In this document: piece after piece, positions 53,332 to 62,083 of the stretch | Layout of the letters: each line of letters opens with the position of its first letter | Numbering within the stretch: the stretch's first letter is position 1 | DNA from: CALKZN01 sp050633585 | GTDB taxonomy: Bacteria > Pseudomonadota > Gammaproteobacteria > Arenicellales > Arenicellaceae | DNA length: 64,000 nt | Direction: 5' to 3' | Assembly: GCA_050633585.1 (NCBI GenBank) | Contig: JBOEGT010000036.1 | Coordinates: forward strand, 1 to 64,000 | Position numbers and translations under genes: made by a program | Notes under the pieces: generated by a model | Seen by the model: only the letters and a program-made list of their open reading frames with translations | Databases searched by the model: none | Told to the model about the DNA's origin: nothing

Positions 53332-53676
53332 TTAAATTGGGTTTAACTCTGGTGTGTGTAATGTACAGTTGTTTTTATCTCGCTTTTGAATGTGGCGTAA
53401 GGTAGTGCGAGAGGCTCGTTTCATTGCTTTGCGGACACTGGCGTAAATTGTAGAACTACGTTTGGTGACGATGACAGATGGAGAGTTTGCCAGTTTTACT
53501 TCGATGCAACATTCTTTGTCATTGCCTCCTTTGGGGCCGTTTATATCTTTGAGTCTGACGATGACTCGTTCAACCCGTTCTGAGCAGATAGACATAGAAC
53601 GAGTCGCTTGTTGCTGAATGAATTGATGTAGCGTATTGCTCAACGTGATGTCATTTGAATGTATCAATGTTTTCAA
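53332..53676 (-). CDS. HPF/RaiA-like ribosome-associated protein
   Basis: 114 residues from a TTG at 53676, which lies eight bases after a GGAGG; an upstream TTG (53691) overlaps that site and is less likely. The central block RVERVIVRLKDINGPKGGNDKECCIEVKLANSPSVIV with the ASVRKAMKRASRTTLRHI helix matches short HPF/S30AE-type proteins that bind the 30S decoding region in stationary phase. It lacks the long C-terminal domain. The weak start suggests low translation. Confidence 0.78.
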   Translation of the reverse strand: MKTLIHSNDITLSNTLHQFIQQQATRSMSICSERVERVIVRLKDINGPKGGNDKECCIEVKLANSPSVIVTKRSSTIYASVRKAMKRASRTTLRHIQKRDKNNCTLHTPELNPI

Positions 53677-53803
53677 TGTTACTGCCTCCAAATAATGTAA
53701 GTACTCTTATAATATGCAGTCTTTAGCTACAATAAAATTCGAATATTTTTTAAAAATGATTCGATTAAAACTGATAAAAGCATCGAGCATTCGCTTTAGC
53801 TAT

Positions 53804-54703
53804 TTATTTGTTCAGTAGCCGATCTGCAGCAGCCAGCACACAATCTACAGCAGGATGCTTGATTTTTCGCTCGGGAGATATCCCATAATATCGATCAGAA
53901 ACTTCGTTAACCCGTCCGATAATGGCTACGTCAAATTGGGCTAGCACGTCTCGCTCTACACTAGACGAAACGCAGAAAATACCACGTCCTGTTTGACCAA
54001 AAAATTTTAATAGCGCACTGTCATCAAATTCTGCAACGATGTTGGGCGCGATATTGGCCTGAGTAAACCATGAGATGAGATTTTGGTGCTGTGCTGAGTT
54101 CCTTCCAGGCATTAAAAATGGTGCCTTGTGCAGAGAGAGAGGAAAGTTTTTTTGGTAACGTTGGCAAATGTCTTTATTGGCAAAAAAAGTGACGCCAGAC
54201 TTTCCTAAATAATGACTGGCAGCACGAACACTTAAGCCAATGGGTAATGGTTGATCGGAAATAATGATATCCAACTTATTCATTGATAAATCAGCCAGAA
54301 GATTAGACAAGTTTCCTTCATGGCACTCTAGGACAAACTGGTCTTGTAAATCAAAACAGTTATTGAGCATTTCAAACACCATGACCTTTGGAATAGCGTC
54401 GACAATTCCAACATTGAAATTAGCGACTTTGCCAGTCTCCTTGGCCGTGAGTGTACGAGATAGTTCATGGCCTAAATGAAAAATATCTTCGGCATAGCTA
54501 AGTGCAACTTGGCCCAGTTTATTCGGTTCTAATCGTTTACCTTGCCGCTCAAATAACGGTGAGCCTATATAGTCTTCGAAGGTGGCTAATTGCCCACTAA
54601 CCGTTTGAGGTGTGACATTTAAGGATTTAGCTGCTCGCGTTACACTGCCTTCATTGGCAACCGCATAGAAATACTGTAAATGATTGAAATTTAATTGTTT
54701 CAT
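53804..54703 (-). CDS. nhaR: LysR-type regulator, NhaR-like
   Basis: 299 residues. Helix-turn-helix LNFNHLQYFYAVANEGSVTRAAKSLNVTPQTVSGQLATFEDYIGSPLF, with the TPQTVSGQ variant typical for NhaR, then the LysR effector domain (residues about 95-295). NhaR of E. coli responds to Na+ and controls the antiporter gene nhaA. No nhaA is in the window; the nearest Na+ gene is sbtA. The promoter gap toward the AraC-type gene is 142 bases. Confidence 0.85.
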   Translation of the reverse strand: MKQLNFNHLQYFYAVANEGSVTRAAKSLNVTPQTVSGQLATFEDYIGSPLFERQGKRLEPNKLGQVALSYAEDIFHLGHELSRTLTAKETGKVANFNVGIVDAIPKVMVFEMLNNCFDLQDQFVLECHEGNLSNLLADLSMNKLDIIISDQPLPIGLSVRAASHYLGKSGVTFFANKDICQRYQKNFPLSLHKAPFLMPGRNSAQHQNLISWFTQANIAPNIVAEFDDSALLKFFGQTGRGIFCVSSSVERDVLAQFDVAIIGRVNEVSDRYYGISPERKIKHPAVDCVLAAADRLLNK

Positions 54704-54845
54704 AAATAGTTGTCTTATTTTCGATTAAAACTGATTATGAATAGATTTTATTCGGAAGAATGTGAAGTTTATGTTTCTCACGTTGTAAGACCTTCCCCGG
54801 TATAATCTTAAATAAGGATATAAATGAGGCAGAGTAAATAGTCAT

Positions 54846-55502
54846 ATGAATAAGCAAACGAGACATGGCCTTGTACTCGACCGGTGGGAGTCGTTTGTTG
54901 ATGCTGATGCTTCTTTTTCAATATTGCCAGATGGTTGTCGAGACTTGATTGTTAAAACCGATCAGACCTGCCAACAGCCTTATTGGTTCATTTCGCCATA
55001 TTTCCATACTGCTAAGACTGTTAACCTTAGTGCGGGCAGCTCTTCCAAAGGCTATCGATTGACGGCGGGTGCTACGATTGACAGCGCTAAATTATTAAGC
55101 TTGACGAGCAGTTCCTTCTCCGATGATTGTGTTGAAAATTTTATTGAGGAATGTGTTTTTATTTCTGACAACCTTCGTGAGGTTTTGGCATATATTTCGG
55201 TGTGTCCAAACCCAGTGAATAGTGTGGCGAAAGAGCTTGGTGTGAGCACAAGAACGCTACAACGATTAGTGGAAAAACAGACAGGTCTTACGCCAAGTCA
55301 TTGGATCCGGTTGAGCCGAATACGAACAGCTGGTCGTTGTATCGCTTTAGGTCATCCATTCATAGAGGTTGCTGCTGCATCTGGTTTTGCCGATCAATCT
55401 CATTTAACACGCGAATGTGTTCATTGGTTTGGGCTCAGCCCGACTCAATTGCTGCGTCGGACTGATCTAAAAGAACAATTATTCGTTACAGCGTATTCTT
55501 GA
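54846..55502 (+). CDS. AraC-family transcriptional regulator
   Basis: 218 residues. N-terminal sensing part (SILPDGCRDLIVK) of a type seen in AraC proteins with DUF6597-like domains, then two helix-turn-helices: VNSVAKELGVSTRTLQRLVEKQTGLTPSHWIRLSRI and FIEVAAASGFADQSHLTRECVHWFGLSPTQL. Ligand and targets unknown; the convergent VOC gene overlaps its end by 17 bases. Confidence 0.87.
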   Translation: MNKQTRHGLVLDRWESFVDADASFSILPDGCRDLIVKTDQTCQQPYWFISPYFHTAKTVNLSAGSSSKGYRLTAGATIDSAKLLSLTSSSFSDDCVENFIEECVFISDNLREVLAYISVCPNPVNSVAKELGVSTRTLQRLVEKQTGLTPSHWIRLSRIRTAGRCIALGHPFIEVAAASGFADQSHLTRECVHWFGLSPTQLLRRTDLKEQLFVTAYS

Positions 55503-55875
55503 TAGGGCTACAAATTTCAATGAGAAAACCATTGAAATCACTGACATAGCTAACCGTTTGCCCCCATGGCATATCAGTCATGTTTTGTTCTAATAGTGCG
55601 CCTGCATTCATCGCCTTTTTGAGGGCTTTTTCAACATGATTCGTTTCGAAGGCAATTTCAAACACAGGTCTTTTAGCGTGTGCTTTTTGAGCTGATTTGC
55701 CGAGTTGATTCATCAAGGAGATTGAACTAAACGCTAATTTTGTTTCACCGGTAGATAATTCTCCGTAGTCGTTAGATTCATGTAGCATTGCTGTTTTTAG
55801 GCCAAAAGCCTGTTCATAAAAGGCGAGTGTTTTTGGGACATCTTCAACATATAAAATGGTGTATCGTAATTTCAT
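55486..55875 (-). CDS. VOC-superfamily (glyoxalase-like) protein
   Basis: 129 residues, two beta-alpha-beta-beta-beta units: LRYTILYVEDVPKTLAFYEQAFGLKTAML ... ETKLAFSSISL and the second with PWGQTVSYVSDFNGFLIEICSPI, metal ligand Glu near the C-terminus. It could be a dioxygenase, resistance or lyase protein; no specific role is visible. It is convergent with the AraC gene. Confidence 0.85.
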   Translation of the reverse strand: MKLRYTILYVEDVPKTLAFYEQAFGLKTAMLHESNDYGELSTGETKLAFSSISLMNQLGKSAQKAHAKRPVFEIAFETNHVEKALKKAMNAGALLEQNMTDMPWGQTVSYVSDFNGFLIEICSPIKNTL

Positions 55876-55972
55876 GAGCTGTTCTTTTCATTCATTGGGT
55901 GTTCCTATTATCCCTAGATAAAAAACCTTGTCTTGAAGATATGCGACAAATTGATAGACGTGATGAGTAACA

Positions 55973-56000
55973 AAAAACGCAGCGTGATCGCTGCGTTTTT
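55973..56000 (-). terminator. Terminator downstream of the glycerophosphodiesterase gene
   Basis: A 12-bp perfect stem (AAAAACGCAGCG / CGCTGCGTTTTT) with TGAT loop. Read on the minus strand, the stem ends in a T-run that continues into TTTTTTG. It ends the gene at 56029. Confidence 0.85.
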
Positions 56001-56028
56001 AAATTAAGCTCATCCGTCAATGACTGAT

Positions 56029-57264
56029 TTATTTGATACCCATACAATTCGCGTAATAAGTGGTTGTTGCAGGCCAGTCAGAAAAAATCCCTATCACACC
56101 CACTTCTTTTGCTAATACGTCTATTAGGTTAAATACATCGCCATCGTTGTTTGTAATGTCGTTAGTGGTTTGATAATACCAGCCACCGCCATTATTTAGT
56201 GCGCCGGAACGTTCGACAGTCCATGTAATGATGTTCAAGCCTGCTTGCTTAGCCAGTTTGGTATAGTCAGAAATACCTATTTTTCCTGAGTCATTTTTGA
56301 CCAGTGCAAACATCGGTGGGGCAATAATTCGCACACCGGATCTATAAAGGTTTTCAAAATCTTTCGCGTTGGCTTTAAACGTATCATCTTTATAAACACG
56401 GTTATCTAAGTAGACCGCTTGTTGGCCAAACGCAGGTTCTTCATGAAGCCAGTATAGAATATCTTCAAGGTTAAATGACTGTGCCCAAACATCTTGCGGG
56501 TTGACACCGGCTGCTTTATATTCGTCAATCATTTGTTGGGCGTAGTCGGCTTGGCTATAGCGACCTTTATAAGGCATCTTGACGCTTGGTGACTTTAACT
56601 CCGGAGTGAATTTTACGCCGAGTTCCTTAAACAATTTGATGCTTTCAGCATGCGTCATTAAAGTGCCCCTCGTTGCATATAAATCCGTACGAAAACCTGC
56701 CGTCGCATTCATATATTCTTCAATGGTAGTCGCATCAGGGTTAAAGGCATCCATCTTACCGGTTAATGTTTTGAACTCTGCTAAGGTAATATCACTGGTT
56801 CGGCATTCAGCATTCGCTTTTGTTCCTTTCGAAGGGTTTGCTGGAGTAAAAGGTGTAGTACATTTTTTTGCGAGAGGCGTCTCTAAAATATTGGTAGTTG
56901 TGTGTAAATCAGCTTGCGAATGCCGACAAACAAGTTGTCGATCTTTGGTGAAAGTGACATCACACTCTAAGATCCCTGCACCCATTCTGGCAGCAGCAAT
57001 ATAAGACTCACGTGTATGCTCCGGGAATTGCAAAGCGGCGCCACGATGCCCAATGGAAAAATCACTTTTTTGAAAGTTGTTCGATTTACATTGGCTGAGT
57101 TTGTTTTTTAAAGGGCCTTCATCCATGTCATCGACAAGAAAAAATGGGCGAGGGCCGAGTTGTGCCAATGTGTCGGCTTTACTGTCAGCGACAACTAAAA
57201 CAGTGTTAATCGCAGCGGCGCTAAATAAGGCGATAACTAATGTCGCACGACGATAGAAATTCAT
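56029..57264 (-). CDS. Periplasmic glycerophosphodiester phosphodiesterase
   Basis: 411 residues with a signal peptide. GDPD domain: SIGHRGAALQFPEHTRESYIAAARMGAGILECDVTFTKDRQLVCRHS carries the catalytic His pair and metal Glu/Asp; FTPELKSPSVKMPYKGRY and IITWTVERSGAL follow. The N-terminal extension and length fit the GlpQ-like branch. It releases glycerol 3-phosphate from glycerophosphodiesters in the periplasm. GGAGAT is its ribosome site. It stands alone. Confidence 0.9.
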   Translation of the reverse strand: MNFYRRATLVIALFSAAAINTVLVVADSKADTLAQLGPRPFFLVDDMDEGPLKNKLSQCKSNNFQKSDFSIGHRGAALQFPEHTRESYIAAARMGAGILECDVTFTKDRQLVCRHSQADLHTTTNILETPLAKKCTTPFTPANPSKGTKANAECRTSDITLAEFKTLTGKMDAFNPDATTIEEYMNATAGFRTDLYATRGTLMTHAESIKLFKELGVKFTPELKSPSVKMPYKGRYSQADYAQQMIDEYKAAGVNPQDVWAQSFNLEDILYWLHEEPAFGQQAVYLDNRVYKDDTFKANAKDFENLYRSGVRIIAPPMFALVKNDSGKIGISDYTKLAKQAGLNIITWTVERSGALNNGGGWYYQTTNDITNNDGDVFNLIDVLAKEVGVIGIFSDWPATTTYYANCMGIK

Positions 57265-57658
57265 AAGATATCTCCATTCGGAAAGTATTGATTTTTATGG
57301 ATAAGATCTTATAGGTTTTGTATGACGATTTAATTTCAAGTGCACAAAATTTTTTTTACGATATTCTTTTTATGTGTTCAAAAAAACCTAATTTTGCATT
57401 TTCTAAAAAATTATGGAAGACTAGTATGTTCTTCACATGAAACATATGTACGATTTTAGAGTGAATACCTAATGCGTTGCGTAGTGTTGTTGAACGGCCT
57501 AGAGTGTAGGCACGGAGTATGGAGTAAAAAGTTTAACGAAAGGTAAGCAGTGGATGTCGGAAGTAATGAAGTAAATATAAAACCTTAAAAATTACGCAAA
57601 ACGTTTTCAGGCGTCGTCTTGTTGACGCTATCAATAATAAAATGAATAAAGGTGCGTA
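57265..57658. other. Non-coding gap upstream of dctP5
   Basis: 394 bases, AT-rich, without a convincing gene. It must hold promoters for the diverging phosphodiesterase and dctP5. A TTACGCAAAACG stretch near 57592 resembles part of the TACG-type motif before the other dctP genes, and AAAACGTTTT (57598-57607) is a short palindrome. A small hairpin GCCTA/TAGGC lies at 57497-57511. No ATTGGT-type operator was seen. Confidence 0.4.
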
Positions 57659-58723
57659 ATGAAAACTTTCCAAAGGCTTATTCTAGCCGTCGTTCTGTCC
57701 ATATTTTCTATTAATGCCGCGAATGCAAAAGCTGTTAAATGGCGTATAGCTCAATCTTGGCCTAAAGATTTTCCTCTGTTTAGCGAAGTCGTGACGAATA
57801 TGGTCAAGGACGTTGACATATTAACTAACGGAGAATTTCAAATAGAAATTGTCACAAAAGAGCAGCACAAAGGTGCTTTGAAGGTCTTTGATTGGGTCAA
57901 AGACGGTGAATATGAAATGGCTCATACATCATCTCACTATTGGACCTCGAAGGACTTCAATACCGCTTTTTTTACGGCCGTTCCGATGGGCATGATCACC
58001 AGTGAAAAGCATGCATGGTTTCACTATGGTGGTGGCATGGAATTGATGCAAAAAGTTTACGGTAAATATAATTTGCTTTCTTATCCAGGGGGGAATTCTG
58101 GTAATCAAATGGGAGGCTGGTTTACTCGAGAGGTAACTGCGTTATCTGACATAAAAAATATGAGAATGAGGGTGCCTGGTTTAGGCGGACAAGTGCTGAA
58201 AAAACTGGGGGCTAACATCTTAAAAATTCCGGGTGGTGAATTGTATGCAGCGATGCGAGATGGAAAATTGGACTCAATGGAATTCGTCGGACCGGCTTTA
58301 GATTATGAAAGAAAATATCATGAAGTCGCCGATTTTTACTATACCGGTTGGCATTCACCGGGTGCTGAGCTGCAATTTTTAGTCAATAAAGACAAATTTG
58401 AAACCTTATCACCTCAATTTCAAGCAGTGCTAAAAATAGCGATGAGCCAGGCTGCTTATACAATGAATGTTCAAACGTATCATCAGAATGCAGAAAATTT
58501 GGAGACTATTTTAAAAGATCATCCGAATGTAAAAATACGTGCTTTCCCACGACGCGTATACCGTGCATTTGGAGCTGCTATGGATGAAATTCTCAATGAG
58601 AAAGCGGAGTCTGGTGATGAGCTAACCAAAGAGATTATTGATTCTAGAAAAAACTATTTAACTAAGATTCGTCAGTGGACCAGAATTTCGGATCAAGCGT
58701 TTTTAAACAACGTGCTCCAGTAA
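57659..58723 (+). CDS. TRAP transporter substrate-binding protein DctP5 (orphan)
   Basis: 354 residues, signal peptide ending NAANAKA. TakP-type motifs: IAQSWPKDFPLFSEVV, YPGGNSGNQMGGWFTREV, NMRMRVPGLGG, SMEFVGPALDYE. The EWVGP motif is altered to EFVGP and the preceding Leu to Met, and the Asp-Leu-Arg after it is replaced by DYERKY, hinting at a different ligand from DctP1/DctP4. It stands alone with its own terminator, more than 33 kb from the nearest dctQM. Confidence 0.9.
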   Translation: MKTFQRLILAVVLSIFSINAANAKAVKWRIAQSWPKDFPLFSEVVTNMVKDVDILTNGEFQIEIVTKEQHKGALKVFDWVKDGEYEMAHTSSHYWTSKDFNTAFFTAVPMGMITSEKHAWFHYGGGMELMQKVYGKYNLLSYPGGNSGNQMGGWFTREVTALSDIKNMRMRVPGLGGQVLKKLGANILKIPGGELYAAMRDGKLDSMEFVGPALDYERKYHEVADFYYTGWHSPGAELQFLVNKDKFETLSPQFQAVLKIAMSQAAYTMNVQTYHQNAENLETILKDHPNVKIRAFPRRVYRAFGAAMDEILNEKAESGDELTKEIIDSRKNYLTKIRQWTRISDQAFLNNVLQ

Positions 58724-58742
58724 TTCTGGTTTTTGAAACAAG

Positions 58743-58770
58743 CGAGGTATTCACGTTGGTGAATACCTCG
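58743..58770. terminator. Bidirectional terminator after dctP5
   Basis: A perfect 12-bp stem (CGAGGTATTCAC / GTGAATACCTCG) with GTTG loop, followed by TTTCTTTC on the plus side. It also faces the converging gene at 58810. Confidence 0.85.
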
Positions 58771-58809
58771 TTTCTTTCTATACATCGAGTTGTATACAGG
58801 GGGAAAGTG

Positions 58810-59343
58810 CTAAATGCTGGTTTGTTTCTTCTCTAGAAAACTACGAATCACTAACCATTCTTCGTTTTCTCGCTTCATTTCTAACTTAAAAGCGTTATCA
58901 GTGTTACCCACCGCCATGTAAACCAACGCAGTGTTGTTTGATAACAAATCACTGTCAATCACCTGAAAGTTGATTCTTTTCATGTGGCTTGGCTGATCAC
59001 TGTTATTTAATTGAATTAAAAAGGCAAACAATTCTTTTTTAGACATTGCCTTTAATTCTTCTGGGCTTGCATAAATGCCGGCACTGGCCAGAAATGTGAA
59101 TGGGTGGCCTTCTTTTTCAGCTTGATTCAAGTCGGATAAGAAGTCATTGTTCAATGAGTCGATTGCTTCAGGGTGAATGGTTGACAGAACTTCATCCATG
59201 TTTGTCGAAAATAAAGCCACAATATAGCGTAGTGCATTATTTTCAGCGGATTCGGTTTGCTCCGTGGCAAATGAGGTGCTGGTGAGACTAATGAGGATAC
59301 TGCAAAGGGTTGCAATTTTTAAAAAGTGTTTGAATATGTACAT
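58810..59343 (-). CDS. Secreted protein of unknown function (NTF2-like size)
   Basis: 177 residues with a signal peptide (FATEQ cleavage near 27). The mature part has alternating helices and a C-terminal strand pattern (NTALVYMAVGNTDNAFKLEMKRENEEWLVIRSFLEKK) like small NTF2/DUF4878-type lumazine-like folds of periplasmic proteins; no motif decides. Likely periplasmic. Function unknown. Confidence 0.7.
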   Translation of the reverse strand: MYIFKHFLKIATLCSILISLTSTSFATEQTESAENNALRYIVALFSTNMDEVLSTIHPEAIDSLNNDFLSDLNQAEKEGHPFTFLASAGIYASPEELKAMSKKELFAFLIQLNNSDQPSHMKRINFQVIDSDLLSNNTALVYMAVGNTDNAFKLEMKRENEEWLVIRSFLEKKQTSI

Positions 59344-59690
59344 CGTTCTATTACCTTAAATTCTGCTAAATACGTCGCTTAGCGTTAAAAATTACGAGTA
59401 GAGAATGAAATTTATACTCGCCTTGATGGTGTTTGTCAACTCATACATATGAGCTGTATGTGTGATAACTGTAAACGATTTTTCGCTCTTTGACTGTAAA
59501 CGATTGTGTCTTTTGCCTTTCTAACTAACGATGTTGAGTGCTTAGAATGGCGTGGTTAAGGCCTATTTCGACACATCCAATGCTCAAAATATTACATGTA
59601 GAAATAGGCTGTTAGGGTGGCCTCAAGAATAGATAACTGATCAAAGATCTTGAATATTAGTGTTTAATCACCAAGGCAAACCTTAGAAAC
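59344..59690. other. Non-coding gap with a direct repeat and an inverted repeat
   Basis: 347 bases without a gene. ACTGTAAACGATT occurs twice in direct orientation (59468-59480 and 59493-59505, 25 bases apart). A 9-bp inverted repeat GCCTATTTC (59561-59569) / GAAATAGGC (59601-59609) with a long loop lies closer to the 311-residue gene. Purpose unknown. Confidence 0.45.
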
Positions 59691-60626
59691 CTACAATAAT
59701 TTATTCAGGTGTAATTGATAAAAATCAATGTCAGGTTGTGAGCGAATTAGTCGTTGATAACATCGAGTTTTCAACAAAAATTCAGGTGCTGCCCATGTTT
59801 GTTTGAAGGCAAATTTTTTGGGTAAATCTGAATACAATGATCTGGGTGCTTGCCAATGTTGATTCATTTTTTTCACCTGCCAACCCGAACGTGCGGTATG
59901 CATGTATATCCGGTCAATGCCCAGCTCTTCTTTGATAAACCAAATGGTCGCCATCAACATGGATTCAGACCAAATGCTTGAATAGGAATCAAACCAATGA
60001 AGGTACGCTTTGATTTGCGTGCAGTTTTGACAGCAACAACTTCTGGAACGACCATACCAACGCTTGATATTACGAACGCCGTCGCTCTGAATTTCTTCAA
60101 TCAAGGCTTCATTGTGTTGAAAATCGAGGTCAATACGAGACCACGCAAGCGTATCTCGAAAGTTCGGGTTGCCCTGCTTGCTTTGAACAGGGTGGCACGA
60201 CCATTCCCCATTGATAGAGTCATTACGATCAGCACAAATCCAACGCTTAAAATTCACTTGGCTAGTCATCGGCAAATTAAGTTGTAGCACCAAATTTTCT
60301 CCAAATCGTGAAGTTTGGTAAAAGGCTCGATCAGTCTTGCCGCCCCAACGACTCACCGATAATAAGAAAGGGTGAGAGGGCTCATTCCATACATTGTCCA
60401 ATACTTCTTTTTTTAAAACACCACCACCGCAATTAGCAATGATTGGCTTTAATGTTGAATGTTCGATTAATGGTTTAAACCGTGTTTTTCTCACCTCTCT
60501 CACATTCAGCGTGTCGTTTGTCAACAATGATAATAACTGTGACGCATAAGCGCCTTTGAAATATCGAAAGTGGGTTTTTCCCTTTGGTAAGCATTCGATC
60601 ACTTCATTTAATAGTGTTGTTTCCAT
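59691..60626 (-). CDS. Uncharacterised protein downstream of rtcB
   Basis: 311 residues, no signal peptide or membrane helix; soluble, basic and rich in Trp, Arg and Cys. Distinct stretches: IIANCGGGVLKKEVL near 65, LSVSRWGGKTDRAFYQTSRFGENLVLQLNL, SCCCQNCTQ (four Cys, possible metal site) near 200, and a C-terminal RSLYSDLPKKFAFKQTWAAPEFLLKTRCY block. I do not recognise the family. It lies on the same strand 155 bases after rtcB, so it may belong to the RNA-repair unit (inference). Confidence 0.7.
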   Translation of the reverse strand: METTLLNEVIECLPKGKTHFRYFKGAYASQLLSLLTNDTLNVREVRKTRFKPLIEHSTLKPIIANCGGGVLKKEVLDNVWNEPSHPFLLSVSRWGGKTDRAFYQTSRFGENLVLQLNLPMTSQVNFKRWICADRNDSINGEWSCHPVQSKQGNPNFRDTLAWSRIDLDFQHNEALIEEIQSDGVRNIKRWYGRSRSCCCQNCTQIKAYLHWFDSYSSIWSESMLMATIWFIKEELGIDRIYMHTARSGWQVKKMNQHWQAPRSLYSDLPKKFAFKQTWAAPEFLLKTRCYQRLIRSQPDIDFYQLHLNKLL

Positions 60627-60730
60627 GATATATCCGTCTTGTTTTTTGCTTAATCATGACTAAGAAATGAGTAAGCTTTATTCATGTTTGATGGTCATTA
60701 ATGCCTTCTATGAGTGTGTGATGTAACGAT

Positions 60731-60763
60731 TCTATGAGCCTATGCAGATGCCAAGCTCATAGA
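60731..60763 (-). other. Inverted repeat after rtcB
   Basis: TCTATGAGC (60731-60739) and GCTCATAGA (60755-60763) form a 9-bp stem with a 15-base loop, 19 bases past the rtcB stop. No T-run follows, so it is not a standard terminator; it may limit RNA decay or attenuate the next gene. Confidence 0.5.
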
Positions 60764-60781
60764 AATGGTTGGGTTGATTAA

Positions 60782-61978
60782 TCATCCTTTAATGCAAACA
60801 ACTTGCTTTAAAGTATGAACGATATCAACGAGATCATTTTGGTGTTCCATGACTGTGTCGATGTCTTTATAAGCTGCTGGAATTTCATCAATCACTGATT
60901 TATCTTTTCGACATTCGACGCCAGTCGTTTGTCTTTCTAAATCCGCTTTATTGAAATTCTTTTTTGCTTGAGTTCGACTCATCACGCGACCCGCGCCGTG
61001 TGAACAAGAACAAAACGAGCTTGGGTTGCCTTTCCCACGAACAATGAACGACTTTGCGCCCATGCTTCCGGGAATGATGCCCAACTCACCTTCTCTTGCA
61101 CGAATAGCCCCTTTGCGCGTTACAAAAACCGACTCACCGAAATGGTGCTCTTCTGATACATAATTATGATGACAATTGATTGCCTCCTTCGTGACTTTAA
61201 AATCAGGAAGACGCTTTTTAAGCACTTTTAAAATTAAGCGCATCATTTCCCGTCGATTGATCATGGCGTATTGCTGTGCCCAATCGACTGCTTCAATGTA
61301 ATCATCAAAGTGTGAGGTCCCTTCGTTGAAATATGCTAAGTCACGGTCAGGTAAATTCATTTGAATTTTTTCCATATCGCGTCTTGCCATTTCAATGAAG
61401 TAACGCCCAATTGCGTTACCAACACCACGGCTGCCAGAATGTAACATGACCCATACGTCGTCATTTTCATCTAAACATAACTCGATGAAATGGTTGCCCC
61501 CACCGAGTGTGGCGAGTTGGCGAATCCATGTGTGGTAAGGCTTTTTCTGTTTGTTCACCAGTTTTGGGTGTTTCTCCCAAATCCTAGATAAACCACTAGA
61601 TAAAGCTCGGATTGTGGAATCCGGCACCGCATCGTATTTATGCATATTAAAACCAACGGGTATGTCGCGCTCAATTGCACTTCTTAATCCGCGTAAATTG
61701 TCAGGCAATTGATCTGCCTTAATACTTAAACGAATCGCATTCATGCCGCAGCCAATATCGACACCCACAGCTGCCGGGATGATTGCGCCTTTGGTGGGAA
61801 TCACTGACCCCACGGTAGCGCCTATTCCCTGATGCACATCAGGCATTGCAGCAATATGTGAGTGAATAAAAGGCATATGCGACATATTCACAAGTTGTTG
61901 ATATGCACCGTGATCAATCTCGTTTGTATAGATTTTCACCGGTACATGGCCCTTCGTAATAGTTGTTTGAATGGGCAT
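60782..61978 (-). CDS. rtcB: RNA-splicing ligase RtcB
   Basis: 398 residues. Mn-binding and catalytic motifs are intact: MPDVHQGIGATVGSVIP, GVDIGCGMNAIR (metal Cys77), TLGGGNHFIEL, MLHSGSRGVGN, and the guanylated His in CSHGAGRVMSR. RtcB joins RNA 2',3'-cyclic phosphate or 3'-phosphate ends to 5'-OH ends with GTP, repairing cleaved tRNAs. The length is slightly under E. coli RtcB. It is the second gene after slipin; a 105-base gap between them carries two hairpins (CCCTAGC/GCTAGGG and GCAGG/CCTGC) just before the AGGAG ribosome site. Confidence 0.96.
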   Translation of the reverse strand: MPIQTTITKGHVPVKIYTNEIDHGAYQQLVNMSHMPFIHSHIAAMPDVHQGIGATVGSVIPTKGAIIPAAVGVDIGCGMNAIRLSIKADQLPDNLRGLRSAIERDIPVGFNMHKYDAVPDSTIRALSSGLSRIWEKHPKLVNKQKKPYHTWIRQLATLGGGNHFIELCLDENDDVWVMLHSGSRGVGNAIGRYFIEMARRDMEKIQMNLPDRDLAYFNEGTSHFDDYIEAVDWAQQYAMINRREMMRLILKVLKKRLPDFKVTKEAINCHHNYVSEEHHFGESVFVTRKGAIRAREGELGIIPGSMGAKSFIVRGKGNPSSFCSCSHGAGRVMSRTQAKKNFNKADLERQTTGVECRKDKSVIDEIPAAYKDIDTVMEHQNDLVDIVHTLKQVVCIKG

Positions 61979-62083
61979 GATTTTTCTCCTAAGCAGGCAA
62001 ACCTGCCTTGTATTTAGCCTGTGAAATCACCCTAGCGTCTCATAATTATCTGCTAGGGCTTTCTTATTTCATGGCTAACATGT
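61979..62083 (-). other. Hairpin-bearing spacer between slipin and rtcB
   Basis: On the minus strand, a 7-bp stem CCCTAGC / GCTAGGG and then a small stem GCAGG / CCTGC directly before AGGAG. The second could fold over the rtcB ribosome site region and modulate translation. Confidence 0.4.

Noticed and set aside
59561..59609. Terminator after the 311-residue gene
   Set aside because: The inverted repeat has a 31-base loop and no T-run, so it is not a credible intrinsic terminator.
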